The notes below the pieces were generated by a model. That model was not told the origin of the DNA and ran no database searches. It saw only the letters and a program-made list of their open reading frames with translations. This document shows, piece by piece, positions 15,481 through 22,269 of a DNA stretch of 28,751 bases. Location of the stretch: NCBI GenBank assembly GCA_002686355.1, contig NZBV01000017.1:1-28751 (forward strand), in the 5' to 3' direction. The DNA comes from Candidatus Pacearchaeota archaeon. Lineage in GTDB: Archaea > Nanobdellota > Nanobdellia > Pacearchaeales > GW2011-AR1. Position 1 is the stretch's first letter. Each line of letters opens with the position of its first letter. The position numbers and the translations under genes were made by a program.

Positions 15481-17501
15481 AAAAAATATTTATCTCATTA
15501 ATTTTGTCCATGTTTTTTCTAAACTTCGTTTCTGCAGAAATAGTAATGACAGAACAACCCAAAGAACTTTACAATCTCAAAGACACAATAAAAATCCCGC
15601 TAAAGATAACAACCCTCACAGATATAAGCGACCTCTTTACACTCAATTTAATTTGCAACGGACTCGAGACAGAGGTCTATAAGGAATATTTGTTTCTGGA
15701 ATCAGGAGAAGAAACAGAAAGAAAACCATCCATTCCATTGATTGAAAGTTTTATCGGACGAACAACAGGAACATGCAAAATAAAAGCGACCCTAGGAGAA
15801 GAGACTCATCTTACAAGAGAATTCACAATTTCTGATTTTATTAAAATCGAATTGAAAGACCAACAGACAGAAGTCAAGCCAGGAGAAGAATTTGCAATTG
15901 AATTAGAAGCGATAAAAGAAAACGGGGGACTTGTAAATGGATTTATGGAGATAACTATAATTGGATTAAACCATACAGGAGACCTCTTCATGACAAACAC
16001 TATAAAAAACGGATATGGCTATGAAACTCTAAAATTCCCTGCATCGACAAAAGCAAACCAGTATCTGATAAGTATCAATGTATCTGAAAAAGATACTGAA
16101 GGAAAAACAACAAACAAGGGTTTTATCGATTATAACATAAAAGTCTTACAGGTTCCGACAAGTCTAGAAATAATTCTAGATAATTTTAAAGTTGAGCCTG
16201 ACACAAGTGCAAAAATAAAAACAGTTCTGCACGACCAGACAGGAGAACCAATGGATGCTTCAAGTTTTGTAACAATAAAAAACAGCAAAGAAGAAATCAT
16301 CCAGGAGATAAATTACCCTACAAATGAATTCTTAGATGTCCCTATTACATATAAAGAGCCTGCAGCAGAATGGACAATTATCGCAGAATCAGAAAATTTC
16401 ACAACAGAATCTCTTTTTGAAATAATTGAAAAAGCAAGGGTAGACACAATTATTCTAAACAAGACATTAGTAATAATAAACACAGGAAATGTTTTTTATA
16501 ATAATACTATAAAAGTAGAGATAGCCAATAGTTCTCTGGACGTATATGTAAAGTTGGATGTAGATGAATCTAAAAAATATTTACTAAGTGCTCCAGATGG
16601 AAATTATGAGATAGGGATTATCACAGAAGAAGGAGACAACCAAGTAGTCGAAGGAGTCTCACTTACAGGAAAAATAATAAGCATTAAGGAAGCCTCAGAA
16701 GGAGCAATAAGAATAATAAGACACCCAATTTCATGGTTATTTATACTTGCAATCCTGAGTTTTGTCGTATTTACAATCTATAAAAAAGGATACAGGAGAA
16801 GTTTTTTCGGGCATATTAATATTCCATTTGCAAAAAAACTAAAAGCAGGAAAAAGAACCCTTCTAAAAAAGAATTCTCTCCTGACAACAAACAATAAGGC
16901 AGAACTCACTCTTTCCCTTAAGGGAAACAAACAAAATGCAAGTCTGGTCTGTATGAAGGTAAAAAACTTAAAAGAGATTCAGTCAAAAAAAAGTAATGCG
17001 GAAGAAACCTTGCAGAAGATAGTTGGCTCTGCCGAGGAAAAAAAAGCAGCAATTTACGAAAACCAGGAAAACATTTTCTTCCTAATCTCACCAGTTAAAA
17101 CAAAAACATTCAGCAATGAAAGAGCTGCACTTGAATTAGCACAAAAAATTGAAGAAATATTGAAAGAACACAATCAAAAATTTCAGGAAAAAATCGAAGC
17201 AGGCATCTCAGTTAATCTTGGAACAATCGTAGCAAAGCAAGAAGGAGAAATTCTGAAGTTCATGAGTATGGGGACATTAATAACAACAGCAAAAAAAATC
17301 GCAGCAATTTCAGAAGGAGAAATTCTTCTTGGTGCAAAAATGAAAGATAAGCTGGCTTCAAATACAAAAACACAAAAAGAGGAAAAAGACGGGACAGAAT
17401 ATTATTCAATAAAAGAAATTAAAAACCCAGATAAGCATAAAAAATTCATAAGTAACTTTCTGAAAAGACTCGAAGGAGATAAAAAGGAAGAAAAGAAATA
17501 A
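15477..17501 (+). CDS. Membrane protein with extracytoplasmic beta domains and a degenerate cyclase-like domain
   Basis: 674 residues. The signal peptide MKKIFISLILSMFFLNFVSA is followed by about 390 extracytoplasmic residues with repeated beta-sandwich-like units and several N-glycosylation sequons (NHT, NVS, NKT). A transmembrane helix (SWLFILAILSFVVFTIYKKG) lies near residues 418-437. The cytoplasmic part resembles a class III nucleotide cyclase: GISVNLGTIVAKQEGEILKF, then MGTLITTAKKIAAISEGEIL. The usual first metal-binding Asp is absent (SLVCMKVKNLKEI), so it is probably catalytically dead and acts as a sensor or scaffold. The stop abuts the stop of the convergent Ncs6-like gene. Confidence 0.75.
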   Translation: MKKIFISLILSMFFLNFVSAEIVMTEQPKELYNLKDTIKIPLKITTLTDISDLFTLNLICNGLETEVYKEYLFLESGEETERKPSIPLIESFIGRTTGTCKIKATLGEETHLTREFTISDFIKIELKDQQTEVKPGEEFAIELEAIKENGGLVNGFMEITIIGLNHTGDLFMTNTIKNGYGYETLKFPASTKANQYLISINVSEKDTEGKTTNKGFIDYNIKVLQVPTSLEIILDNFKVEPDTSAKIKTVLHDQTGEPMDASSFVTIKNSKEEIIQEINYPTNEFLDVPITYKEPAAEWTIIAESENFTTESLFEIIEKARVDTIILNKTLVIINTGNVFYNNTIKVEIANSSLDVYVKLDVDESKKYLLSAPDGNYEIGIITEEGDNQVVEGVSLTGKIISIKEASEGAIRIIRHPISWLFILAILSFVVFTIYKKGYRRSFFGHINIPFAKKLKAGKRTLLKKNSLLTTNNKAELTLSLKGNKQNASLVCMKVKNLKEIQSKKSNAEETLQKIVGSAEEKKAAIYENQENIFFLISPVKTKTFSNERAALELAQKIEEILKEHNQKFQEKIEAGISVNLGTIVAKQEGEILKFMSMGTLITTAKKIAAISEGEILLGAKMKDKLASNTKTQKEEKDGTEYYSIKEIKNPDKHKKFISNFLKRLEGDKKEEKK

Positions 17502-18221
17502 TTAATTAATTTTCAACCAACTCTGAACAACTGCCCACTTAATCTCAGGGTGTTTTCTTTCAAGCCCATCAACAAAATCTGAAACTTTATCTTTTTTTTC
17601 TTTAGTTTTTTTAAACTTCAATCTTTTTAATTTAGCATATAATTCAACTTCTTTATCTAAAAAAAGAAAAAGTGGCCGAATAATTTTTTTATCGACAGAT
17701 TTTACATTTCTCAAATCCTTAACATCGCTTTTAATAATAACATTAACAACCCCATAAGCAATCAGATCAGTTGTTTGAGGAATTGCTATCCTATTTATTT
17801 TAAATTTGTCCTGCTTTGCTCGGGATTTTTTAAAGTTATTAGCCAAAGAACCAACACCAATTTGTTTTCCTCTTAACAAATTTTCCTCAACGAAGTACCT
17901 TGACAAAATTTGGTACTGAGCAATTAATCTATGATTGTAACGGGCAAGTAGATTTGGGTGGGCAGCTGGGGAGTCGCGAAGGGTTAAACCAACAATTTTA
18001 ACACGCCCCCTTCCAGCAATCACTCCTAAACAATTTTCCAAAACAACATCTCTAAAACCCCCTCCTTTAAAATAACCAACAACATCCCCACACTTGACCA
18101 TTTCAAATTTTCTCAGAGTATAAAGAAATTTTTTCTCAAACCATTTAATAAAACAATTTCCACAAACCTTGCGTTTGTTAGTGAATTCATACACTGGTTT
18201 TGTTTTGCATTGTTGGCACAT
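17502..18221 (-). CDS. Ncs6/TtuA-like protein without a P-loop
   Basis: A 239-residue protein. The N-terminus carries the zinc finger of Ncs6/TtuA tRNA thiolases: MCQQCKTKPVYEF, then RKVCGNCFIKWFEKKFLYT. Where those enzymes have an SGGKDS P-loop, this protein has GYFKGGGFRDVVLENCLG, which lacks the catalytic pattern. The C-terminus returns to family form: IIRPLFLFLDKEVELYAKLK and FVDGLERKHPEIKWAV. It may be a non-catalytic partner. I start at ATG 18221; an ORF back to 18323 would overlap the PP-loop gene. The upstream stop and this ATG are one base apart (TAAAATG). Confidence 0.7.
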   Translation of the reverse strand: MCQQCKTKPVYEFTNKRKVCGNCFIKWFEKKFLYTLRKFEMVKCGDVVGYFKGGGFRDVVLENCLGVIAGRGRVKIVGLTLRDSPAAHPNLLARYNHRLIAQYQILSRYFVEENLLRGKQIGVGSLANNFKKSRAKQDKFKINRIAIPQTTDLIAYGVVNVIIKSDVKDLRNVKSVDKKIIRPLFLFLDKEVELYAKLKRLKFKKTKEKKDKVSDFVDGLERKHPEIKWAVVQSWLKIN

Positions 18222-18222
18222 T

Positions 18223-19062
18223 TTACAACCTTTTCCTCGAAAACTTTTTCTCACCACCAGTCTTATAATCTTCCTGCAACTTCTTAGCAAATTCCCTCCC
18301 ACTCTTCTTATCGAAATAAACACTTGGCTTACCTTTCATCCCTTTCACAAAATTTCCCTTAAATTTTTCAATAACTTCACATTCTTTTGCATCCCTTGCA
18401 ACAACAAACCAACAATTATCCTTACAGAAATGCCTTCCGATATTTACCAATAGCAAGGTTTTTTCATTAATCAAATTCTTGTCAATTAAAACTTCAAACC
18501 TCTTTCTGAGGGCTTTTTCGCATAACAAACACCCCCCACCAGGAGTTGGATATTTAATTCTGTATCTCTTAGCCAGAGCCATTTGTTTTTTTCTGCTTCT
18601 TCCAGAAATCCCCTTTTCTATTAGAGGCCTTGTTAATTCAAACCCAATTTCCTTGTCAATAACTTTCATTGCCTTTGCTGTCTGCGACATTGGTCTCTGA
18701 CCCAAAACCTCTCCTGTAGCAATAATTTTAATTCTTTTTTTATCTGCATATTTCTTTGCTTTTTTGAACATCCAAATTTTACAATCTTTACAAGGATTGT
18801 ATCCAGCACCTCTACCATGTTTTCCTTTTTTTAAAACTTGAAGGTACTCCTTCAACAATCTTCTCTTAGTAACATCAAATATTTCAAACTTAACTCCAGA
18901 CATCTGGGCAAACTTAAAGTTGCATCCAAAATTACAGCACCCACATCCAAATGGAAGATTAAAATGGACAGCAAGCACTTCAAACCCTCTCTCCTGCATA
19001 ATTTTTACAGCAAGCCGACTATCCAGCCCACCTGAAAAAAGCACAAGACATTTTTGTTTCAT
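18223..19062 (-). CDS. PP-loop ATPase, predicted tRNA thiolation enzyme
   Basis: A 279-residue protein with the PP-loop SGGLDS in QKCLVLFSGGLDSRLAVKIM. It has a cysteine cluster FGCGCCNFGCNF, a YNPCKDCKIWMF segment, the family hallmark ATGEVLGQRPMSQT, SGRSRKKQMALAK, and PTPGGGCLLCEKALRKRF. A small C-terminal domain (VNIGRHFCKDNCWFVVARD) ends it. This is the MnmA/ThiI-related family of predicted tRNA sulfur-insertion enzymes; the exact position modified is not established. The start at ATG 19062 is preceded about 25 nt by a TTTTAAAAAC box. It is immediately followed by, and coupled to, the Ncs6-like gene. Confidence 0.82.
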   Translation of the reverse strand: MKQKCLVLFSGGLDSRLAVKIMQERGFEVLAVHFNLPFGCGCCNFGCNFKFAQMSGVKFEIFDVTKRRLLKEYLQVLKKGKHGRGAGYNPCKDCKIWMFKKAKKYADKKRIKIIATGEVLGQRPMSQTAKAMKVIDKEIGFELTRPLIEKGISGRSRKKQMALAKRYRIKYPTPGGGCLLCEKALRKRFEVLIDKNLINEKTLLLVNIGRHFCKDNCWFVVARDAKECEVIEKFKGNFVKGMKGKPSVYFDKKSGREFAKKLQEDYKTGGEKKFSRKRL

Positions 19063-19106
19063 AAAAAGAAAAAGCAAAGAGGAGTTTTTAAAATTTGAGG
19101 ATTTAC

Positions 19107-19190
19107 CTTCGCTTTGCTCAATATTAATACTTGCTTCACGGCAAAACAAGTTCATGTCGCTCTGCTAAGATTCATTAGCCAATTAATAAA
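19107..19190. repeat. Degenerate intergenic repeat, copy B
   Basis: In the 206-base gap between the PP-loop gene and a membrane protein gene, plus-strand sequence TTCGCTTTGCTC, AATATTAATACTTGCTTCAC and GTCGCTCTGCTAAG follows the same order of blocks as copies A, C and D. The middle is more divergent. It is the weakest of the five copies. Confidence 0.35.
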
Positions 19191-19268
19191 ATTTTCAACA
19201 ATTGAAAATATAGTGGGTCAATTAAAAATCAAAAATGCTAGACATAATTTTAAACAACAATATAAAAA

Positions 19269-20108
19269 TTATTTGGATTTCTTAACCAAAGCTCTCACAT
19301 CTTTCTTAGCAATTGTTTTATCTTTAGAAACCTTTTTCTTACTTTTCCCTTTTTTAGAAAATCTTCCAATAATCTCAGAAATTTTAAACCCCCATCCAAA
19401 AAACTTCAAAAAGATTCCGAGACCTAACAAAAAAATTCCAAAAATAAAAGACTTCAAAAAAACAGAATATGCTTTTGTAAAAAGAAACGTGAAATATTGC
19501 AAGAATGATTTGTTTGCAAAATAACCTACAAAATTATCTAGTTTCATAAAAGGGAAAGAAGAAACAATAAGAAGGGAGCCGACCAAGATTGGAAGGTTTG
19601 ATTTTGTTTCAACAAGGAAAAACATTACCAGAACAAGTCCAAGACACACAATTAAAACAAGATAAAACTTACCATCAACATAATTTTTTGTTTTTTCTGA
19701 AACCAGGAAATAAGGCCAGTCTATATTCTCCTTAAAACAGTCTATAAATTCACAGTCATAATCATCATAATAAATGTTCTCAACAACACCGTTTATCGCT
19801 TCCTCAACAATGGCATCAGAACCCTGCTCAATTGAATCACACGAAACCTCAAATGTTTGCCCCTCTAAACCAAAAACAAACTCAGAATTGTCTTTGCAAT
19901 GTTCTTGCATCAAAGGAAGCTTATCCTCGACGACTCTTGAAATTCCCGCCTGCTCTTCAATAATCTCAACCACAATAGGGGTCATTTCACTCTTAATACT
20001 TTCATATTCAAGAGAATTACTAACCACCCATAAACCATTACCTAATAAAAAACAAGTAAAAAGAATTACGCTTGCAATAACAAGCAAACCACTTCTAATG
20101 ATTCCCAT
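19269..20108 (-). CDS. Multi-pass membrane protein of unknown function
   Basis: 279 residues. An N-terminal transmembrane helix (SGLLVIASVILFTCFLLGNG) is followed by an acidic extracytoplasmic domain of about 120 residues with four cysteines (EHC, VSC, DDYDC, IDC) that could form disulfides. Three further hydrophobic helices follow (YLVLIVCLGLVLVMFFLV; ILVGSLLIVSSF; FIFGIFLLGLGIFLKFFG), then a very basic cytoplasmic tail (SKKGKSKKKVSKDKTIAKK). I start at ATG 20108 because a TTTTATAAAC box lies 21-30 nt upstream. No family recognised. Confidence 0.72.
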   Translation of the reverse strand: MGIIRSGLLVIASVILFTCFLLGNGLWVVSNSLEYESIKSEMTPIVVEIIEEQAGISRVVEDKLPLMQEHCKDNSEFVFGLEGQTFEVSCDSIEQGSDAIVEEAINGVVENIYYDDYDCEFIDCFKENIDWPYFLVSEKTKNYVDGKFYLVLIVCLGLVLVMFFLVETKSNLPILVGSLLIVSSFPFMKLDNFVGYFANKSFLQYFTFLFTKAYSVFLKSFIFGIFLLGLGIFLKFFGWGFKISEIIGRFSKKGKSKKKVSKDKTIAKKDVRALVKKSK

Positions 20109-20243
20109 AAACAGTAGAATGAAAATAGGTTTATAAAATTTGAGTATACTAACTTTAAAAAACACGAATCTCTTGAGGAAAAATTATCTTGCGGCAAATA
20201 GCTTAGGGGGAATACGATTTAAAAGAACTTGAAAACAAGTTAA

Positions 20244-21119
20244 TTACATTCGTTCTAACGCCTCAACCCTTTTATCAATTGGCGGATGAGTTGACGACAA
20301 ATTCTTTAAGGGATTTGAAAAAAACAATGGAGCAATTGCCTTGTTGACCTTTTTTTTAGGAGGAGAGTGCTCGTTTTTGATTTTCTTCAAAGCACTAACC
20401 AGCCCACCAGGATACCTTGTGAATTTTACTGCAATAGCATCAGAAGTGAATTCCCTTTTTCTAGAAATTGCCGTTTGCACAAAATAAACAACAATCGGCG
20501 CAAGTATTGCAAGGACAATTCCAATTATCACAAAAATTGCATTATCCCGATCATTGCTTCCACTCCTGAACCACAAACTTCTTAAAAAAATCTGAGAAAT
20601 AATTGAAATCATTCCAACCATAACAGTAACAAGAGTCATATATCTCATATCATAATTTGCAATATGCCCAAGTTCATGGGCAAGAACTCCTTCTAACTCC
20701 CGACGGTCAAGTTTTTCCAGGGCACCTGTCGTAACACAAATAACAGCATGGCCATAATCACGACCAGATGCAAAAGCATTAATTTGCGAGGATTCCATAA
20801 CATAAAGTTTTGGCATTGGCAAACCAGCTGCAACAATCAGACCTTCAACAAGACGATAGTATTCCTTATACTTCTCCCTCGATGCTCTCTTAGCATGCAC
20901 GGATGCAATTGCAATTTTATCAGAATTATAATAACTGATTAAGATATAGCCCAAAGAAAAAATAATCGAAATAATCATTATAATAAAAAAAAAGCCTGGC
21001 TCAAATGCAAATGAAATCACATAACCAAAAAGAACAAAAACTCCAAAGATAACAGATATCAATAAAAAAGAGTTTCTTTTGTTTCTTGAAATTGCATCTC
21101 TAAAATCAATTCTTCCCAT
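20244..21119 (-). CDS. htpX: HtpX-like membrane zinc protease
   Basis: A 291-residue M48 protease. Two N-terminal helices (about residues 18-38 and 43-63) precede the cytosolic catalytic domain. It contains PKLYVMESSQINAFASGRD, the zinc motif LAHELGH (148-152) followed by IANYD, and two more membrane segments. The third ligand glutamate lies in KREFTSDAIAV, and it ends with the typical SSTHPPIDKRVEALE. HtpX degrades damaged membrane proteins. The ATG at 21119 overlaps the stop of the upstream 89-codon gene (TGATG). LemA, its common genomic partner, is further upstream on the same strand. Confidence 0.95.
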   Translation of the reverse strand: MGRIDFRDAISRNKRNSFLLISVIFGVFVLFGYVISFAFEPGFFFIIMIISIIFSLGYILISYYNSDKIAIASVHAKRASREKYKEYYRLVEGLIVAAGLPMPKLYVMESSQINAFASGRDYGHAVICVTTGALEKLDRRELEGVLAHELGHIANYDMRYMTLVTVMVGMISIISQIFLRSLWFRSGSNDRDNAIFVIIGIVLAILAPIVVYFVQTAISRKREFTSDAIAVKFTRYPGGLVSALKKIKNEHSPPKKKVNKAIAPLFFSNPLKNLSSTHPPIDKRVEALERM

Positions 21120-21388
21120 CAGAAAAATAACCACAACAAGTTTTTAAGGGTTTTGAGACCTATCTTTGACCCTTTCTTAATCCTTGTTTTACCATACCAG
21201 TTAACAAAAAAAGTTTCAAAGAAATATCTTGAATATCTCCTAATCCACCTCACTGCATTTTCTTTTGTTAATCCGTAATCCAAGAATCTGCAATAAAGAT
21301 GTTCAGGATTTGCATAATGTTTAAGTTCAATCAATAAAAGAATCTTCAAAGAACCATTCTTAAATTTCTTAGTGATAGTTAAAACCAC
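21119..21388 (-). CDS. Small basic protein coupled to htpX
   Basis: An 89-codon ORF starting with GTG at 21388. It begins VVLTITKKFKNGSLKILLLI, then has LDYGLTKENAVRWIRRYSRY, a FFVNWYGKTRIKKGSK stretch, and a hydrophobic end LLWLFF whose stop overlaps the htpX ATG (TGATG). An ATATAAAGAG box about 30 nt upstream supports a promoter here. The overlap favours a real, coupled gene. No family recognised. Confidence 0.5.
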   Translation of the reverse strand: MVLTITKKFKNGSLKILLLIELKHYANPEHLYCRFLDYGLTKENAVRWIRRYSRYFFETFFVNWYGKTRIKKGSKIGLKTLKNLLWLFF

Positions 21389-21415
21389 CTCAACAAAAAT
21401 AAGATTTAATCCTCT

Positions 21416-21502
21416 TTATATTGTTAATAAAAAGAGATCAGGTGATTTTGACCTAAAACCCACCACATCACCAAAAGCAACTTTTTCACCACTTTGTATC
21501 AT
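21416..21502 (-). CDS. Possible microprotein ORF
   Basis: A 28-codon ORF in the 165-base gap between lemA and the htpX-coupled gene: MIQSGEKVAFGDVVGFRSKS, then PDLFLLTI. A TTTTAAAT TATA-like box lies about 30 nt upstream (near 21525-21535). Length is too short for confidence; it may be a gene fragment or spurious. Confidence 0.25.
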   Translation of the reverse strand: MIQSGEKVAFGDVVGFRSKSPDLFLLTI

Positions 21503-21553
21503 TTCTATTTCAAAAACGCAAACATTTAAAATTTAAATATTTGATCACAATAG

Positions 21554-22108
21554 TCAAAACTTGACTTCAATAGGTTTCTTTCTCTCAGTTTCAGTAATCT
21601 GGAGATATTCTTTGATTCTCTTCTTATAAATTCCTGCAAACCATTTTCCAGGAATAGTCCTAATCATATTATTATAACTCAAAATTGAATCGTTGTAAAA
21701 CTGCCTGGCATAAGCAACCCGGTCCTCTGTCGACGATAATTCTCTCTGCAGCTCAAGGAAATTAGTATTTGCTTTAAGATCAGGGTAACCCTCTGCAATC
21801 GCAAAAATTGTTTTAAGTGCCTTTTCTAGCCCTGCATCTGCTTTAACTTTTCCCTTAATATCTTTTGCAGAAACAAGTGCTTTACGCGCATCAGTTACAG
21901 CTTTAATCGCCGCCTTCTCATGTTTCATAAAACCCTTAACAGCTTCAACGAGGTTTGGGATCAAATCAGCACGCCTTTTCAACTGAACATCAATCTGTGA
22001 CAAAGAATTTTCAATCCTGTTCAAAAGAACAGCAAACCGATTATAATAATAAAAGAAAATTATTGCAACCAGCAAAACAATTCCAATTAAAATCCAAGGC
22101 CATATCAT
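21554..22108 (-). CDS. lemA: LemA family protein
   Basis: 184 residues. An N-terminal membrane anchor (MIWPWILIGIVLLVAIIFFY) is followed by the family signature SQIDVQLKRRADLIPNLVEA and a long helical domain. Conserved LQRELSSTEDRVAYARQFYN comes next, and the end includes PGKWFAGIYKK. LemA proteins are membrane-anchored helical proteins, often encoded beside htpX, as here. A direct biochemical function is not established. Confidence 0.94.
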   Translation of the reverse strand: MIWPWILIGIVLLVAIIFFYYYNRFAVLLNRIENSLSQIDVQLKRRADLIPNLVEAVKGFMKHEKAAIKAVTDARKALVSAKDIKGKVKADAGLEKALKTIFAIAEGYPDLKANTNFLELQRELSSTEDRVAYARQFYNDSILSYNNMIRTIPGKWFAGIYKKRIKEYLQITETERKKPIEVKF

Positions 22109-22142
22109 CCTTAAGCAAAGATGATAGTGTTTATAAAATTAG

Positions 22143-22268
22143 TGCTCGCCTTTGGCTCGCATATTAATGACCACGAAATCGACTCTACCAGATTCCTTCG
22201 CTAACAATTTATTAACTAAGAATTTTTTATTAATTCCTTTTTAGTGAACAATTTTTGGTGTAAGCGAG
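22143..22268. repeat. Degenerate palindromic intergenic repeat, copy C
   Basis: Fills the gap between lemA and the topoisomerase stop. Left arm (plus): TGCTCGCCTTTGGCTC, ATATTAATGACC, then a 31-base core at 22172-22202 that begins CACGAAATCGACTCTACCAG. The core matches copy E at 28 of 31 positions in inverted orientation. The right arm, on the minus strand (about 22264-22240), reads GCTTACACCAAAAATTGTTC, matching the left-arm end of copy D. Confidence 0.6.
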
Positions 22269-22269
22269 C

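Noticed and set aside
18222..18323. Longer start for the Ncs6-like gene
   Set aside because: It overlaps the end of the PP-loop gene, and the zinc-finger homology begins at ATG 18221.
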